Source of the DNA: CAZJGF01 sp964545665
Lineage (GTDB): Bacteria > Chloroflexota > Dehalococcoidia > GIF9 > AB-539-J10
Direction of reading: 5' to 3'
DNA length: 14,552 nt
Assembly: GCA_964545665.1 (NCBI GenBank)
Contig: CAZJGF010000035.1
Location: 1-14,552 of the forward strand
Every line of letters starts with the position of its first letter. The first letter of the stretch is position 1. Below, in pieces: positions 13,391 through 14,552 of the stretch. The notes beneath the pieces are model-generated. The model was given only the letters and a program-made list of their open reading frames with translations. It was not told where the DNA came from and made no database searches. Position numbers and translations under genes: made by a program.

Positions 13391-14313
13391 AGTCCTAACA
13401 ATGTGAAGGCAGCGATAGGTGGCAGAGCCGGCGTCGGCTTCCCCTTTAAGATTATGGCTTGAATCGCATAGACGCTGACCAATCCCAACAATCCGAGTAC
13501 TGCAATAATAGCCGCTGGAGCTAGACCTTGGGCAAAATAAACGGAGGCCGTAAGCAGACAAGGGAAGGCGATGTCGCCACCGCCCAGTATAGAGTATTCC
13601 ATATCGGCAGGATTCGTCTCCACTACCCTCTCTCCATGTTTTTTTAAGTCTAAGCTCCACTGAGAATAGTTTTTTGGAATGATTAGTGCAGGCAGGGCAT
13701 TTATTTGCGATAGCCTGTCTGCCATCCACAGCATAAATCTGAACCGAACCGCCAGGAAGTCATAGATGGCGAGCGACAAAATAATAGCCATCGCAGTCCA
13801 CGGCGTAATAAAGCGACCGAAAACTGCTCCTAAACTACTAACTGCCAGAATCAATACCAGGTCATGTAACCAGACAAGGGGTATCAAAAACCAAAACGTT
13901 CCGAACACGACAGCAATGGCGATAGCTAGTGGAAGGGGCAAGTAGAAGACGGTCGCGATGAATGCGCCCCAACCGAACAGAAGGGCAAACAAGAGTCTAA
14001 GAACAAGCTTTAAAGCTGTAAGCGGAATCAGGGAGAGGGTGAGTCCAAGCACGGCCACTGTCGCAAGAATATAGATTAGAACTGGTCCTAATGATGAATG
14101 GGCTGGTACTTTGGTAACCTCCCCAGAGGGCAATGTCACTTCCCCGGGCCACCAGGATATTGTCTCGGATGGCTGGCTCGGTACATATATATTCTTTTCA
14201 TCCAGAAATGGATCGATACGGGGAGTAACAAGCAAGATGAGTATGTGAGCGATGATAAAAAGAAGAAGACCCCAATAGGCCGTATTCAGCTTTACCGGCT
14301 TCTTTGTGCTCAA
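13375..14313 (-). CDS. Presenilin-like A22-family intramembrane aspartic protease
   Basis: This 312-residue protein has about eight to nine membrane helices and the three signature motifs of presenilin/signal peptide peptidase proteases: Tyr184-Asp185 (AIYDFLAVR), Gly-Gly-Gly-Asp at 244-247 (LGGGDIAFP) and Pro-Ala-Leu at 295-297 (PTPALPPIA). The two aspartates are the catalytic pair that would cut peptide bonds inside the membrane. It fits the prokaryotic DUF1119 group, which I know mainly from archaea. A loop of about 45 residues between helices 1 and 2 (30-76) is probably extracytoplasmic. The start is TTG at 14313 with no Shine-Dalgarno site; TAAAAT 10 bases upstream (14323-14328) looks like a -10 box, so the mRNA may be nearly leaderless. 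Its natural substrate is unknown; the ICMT-like gene is its downstream neighbour. Confidence 0.9.
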   Translation of the reverse strand: MSTKKPVKLNTAYWGLLLFIIAHILILLVTPRIDPFLDEKNIYVPSQPSETISWWPGEVTLPSGEVTKVPAHSSLGPVLIYILATVAVLGLTLSLIPLTALKLVLRLLFALLFGWGAFIATVFYLPLPLAIAIAVVFGTFWFLIPLVWLHDLVLILAVSSLGAVFGRFITPWTAMAIILSLAIYDFLAVRFRFMLWMADRLSQINALPALIIPKNYSQWSLDLKKHGERVVETNPADMEYSILGGGDIAFPCLLTASVYFAQGLAPAAIIAVLGLLGLVSVYAIQAIILKGKPTPALPPIAAFTLLGLLIIS

Positions 14314-14435
14314 ACGGAGGATATTTTACACCGAAGAAGGCGCAATGTTGAAGTATCACTGTGACTAGCAACCTAGCAAATTGAACGATTTGAGTGATTG
14401 TGACAGCGGACTATTGTTACACTATCTGCGGTCGC

Positions 14436-14552
14436 CTATCTCTTCCTGGCCGTTGCTACACCCCATATTCCTAGCACGGCAACAGCTATTGCTGGGGCTA
14501 CAGTCCCACCCGTTGTTCCCACCAACAAAATCCACGCCGCTAACGCTAGGCA
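14436..14552 (-). CDS. C-terminal end of a membrane protein (5' part outside window)
   Basis: The minus-strand frame is open from the window edge to TAG at 14436-14438 and encodes 38 residues (CLALAAWILLVGTTGGTVAP, AIAVAVLGIW and a final ATARKR). They make one or two hydrophobic helices ending in a positively charged tail, typical of the cytoplasmic end of a membrane protein. The piece is too short to assign a family. It precedes the presenilin-like gene on the same strand, 122 bases away. Confidence 0.5.
   Translation of the reverse strand, partial: CLALAAWILLVGTTGGTVAPAIAVAVLGIWGVATARKR

Noticed and set aside
13352..13729. Minus-strand 125-codon frame inside the protease gene
   Set aside because: It is a shifted frame of the presenilin-like gene, whose three motifs define the true frame.
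1..14552. CRISPR array, rRNA or riboswitch
   Set aside because: I saw no regularly spaced repeats, no rRNA-like segments and no conserved riboswitch core on reading both strands.

Overview
The window looks like chromosomal DNA of an anaerobic bacterium. I lean towards a Dehalococcoidia-like Chloroflexota. That assignment rests on recalled resemblance of the small membrane proteins, the PflX-like radical SAM protein and the F420-type beta subunit/IorAB cluster, so it is an inference. Shine-Dalgarno sites, sigma70-like promoters, several TTG starts and an encoded tRNA CCA all fit a bacterium. One gene, a presenilin-like protease, belongs to a family I know mostly from archaea.

Layout. 1-881 (+): the 3' part of a PflX-type radical SAM gene, then acylphosphatase. 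892-3794 (-): a tight three-gene operon, read pepA (leucyl aminopeptidase), then an MBL-fold hydrolase of the UPF0173 type, then a DUF362 protein. 3795-8600: an accessory region with decayed transposase pieces near both ends, two small membrane-protein genes, about 1 kb of mostly decayed sequence, a lower-GC two-gene module (an unrecognised membrane-anchored protein plus a PD-(D/E)XK nuclease-like protein), and tRNA-Gln(CTG) on the minus strand. 8601-12272 (+): an electron-transfer operon of an FrhB/FdhB-like Fe-S flavoprotein subunit followed by iorA and iorB (indolepyruvate:ferredoxin oxidoreductase). It is followed by a strong hairpin terminator that overlaps the start of a small gene broken by an in-frame TAG. 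12651-14552 (-): an ICMT-like membrane methyltransferase, a presenilin/signal-peptide-peptidase-like intramembrane aspartic protease (YD, GxGD and PAL motifs all present), and the C-terminus of another membrane protein running off the window.

How the genes fit together. IorA/IorB oxidise aryl-pyruvates from amino-acid breakdown to acyl-CoA and reduced ferredoxin. The beta-subunit protein encoded just upstream plausibly passes those electrons to or from F420 or another carrier. PepA supplies amino acids from peptides, consistent with peptide or amino-acid use. The best candidates for something undescribed are the membrane protein/nuclease pair at 6255-8002, the presenilin-like protease beside an ICMT-like enzyme, and the small promoter-hairpin-TAG locus at 12288-12565.
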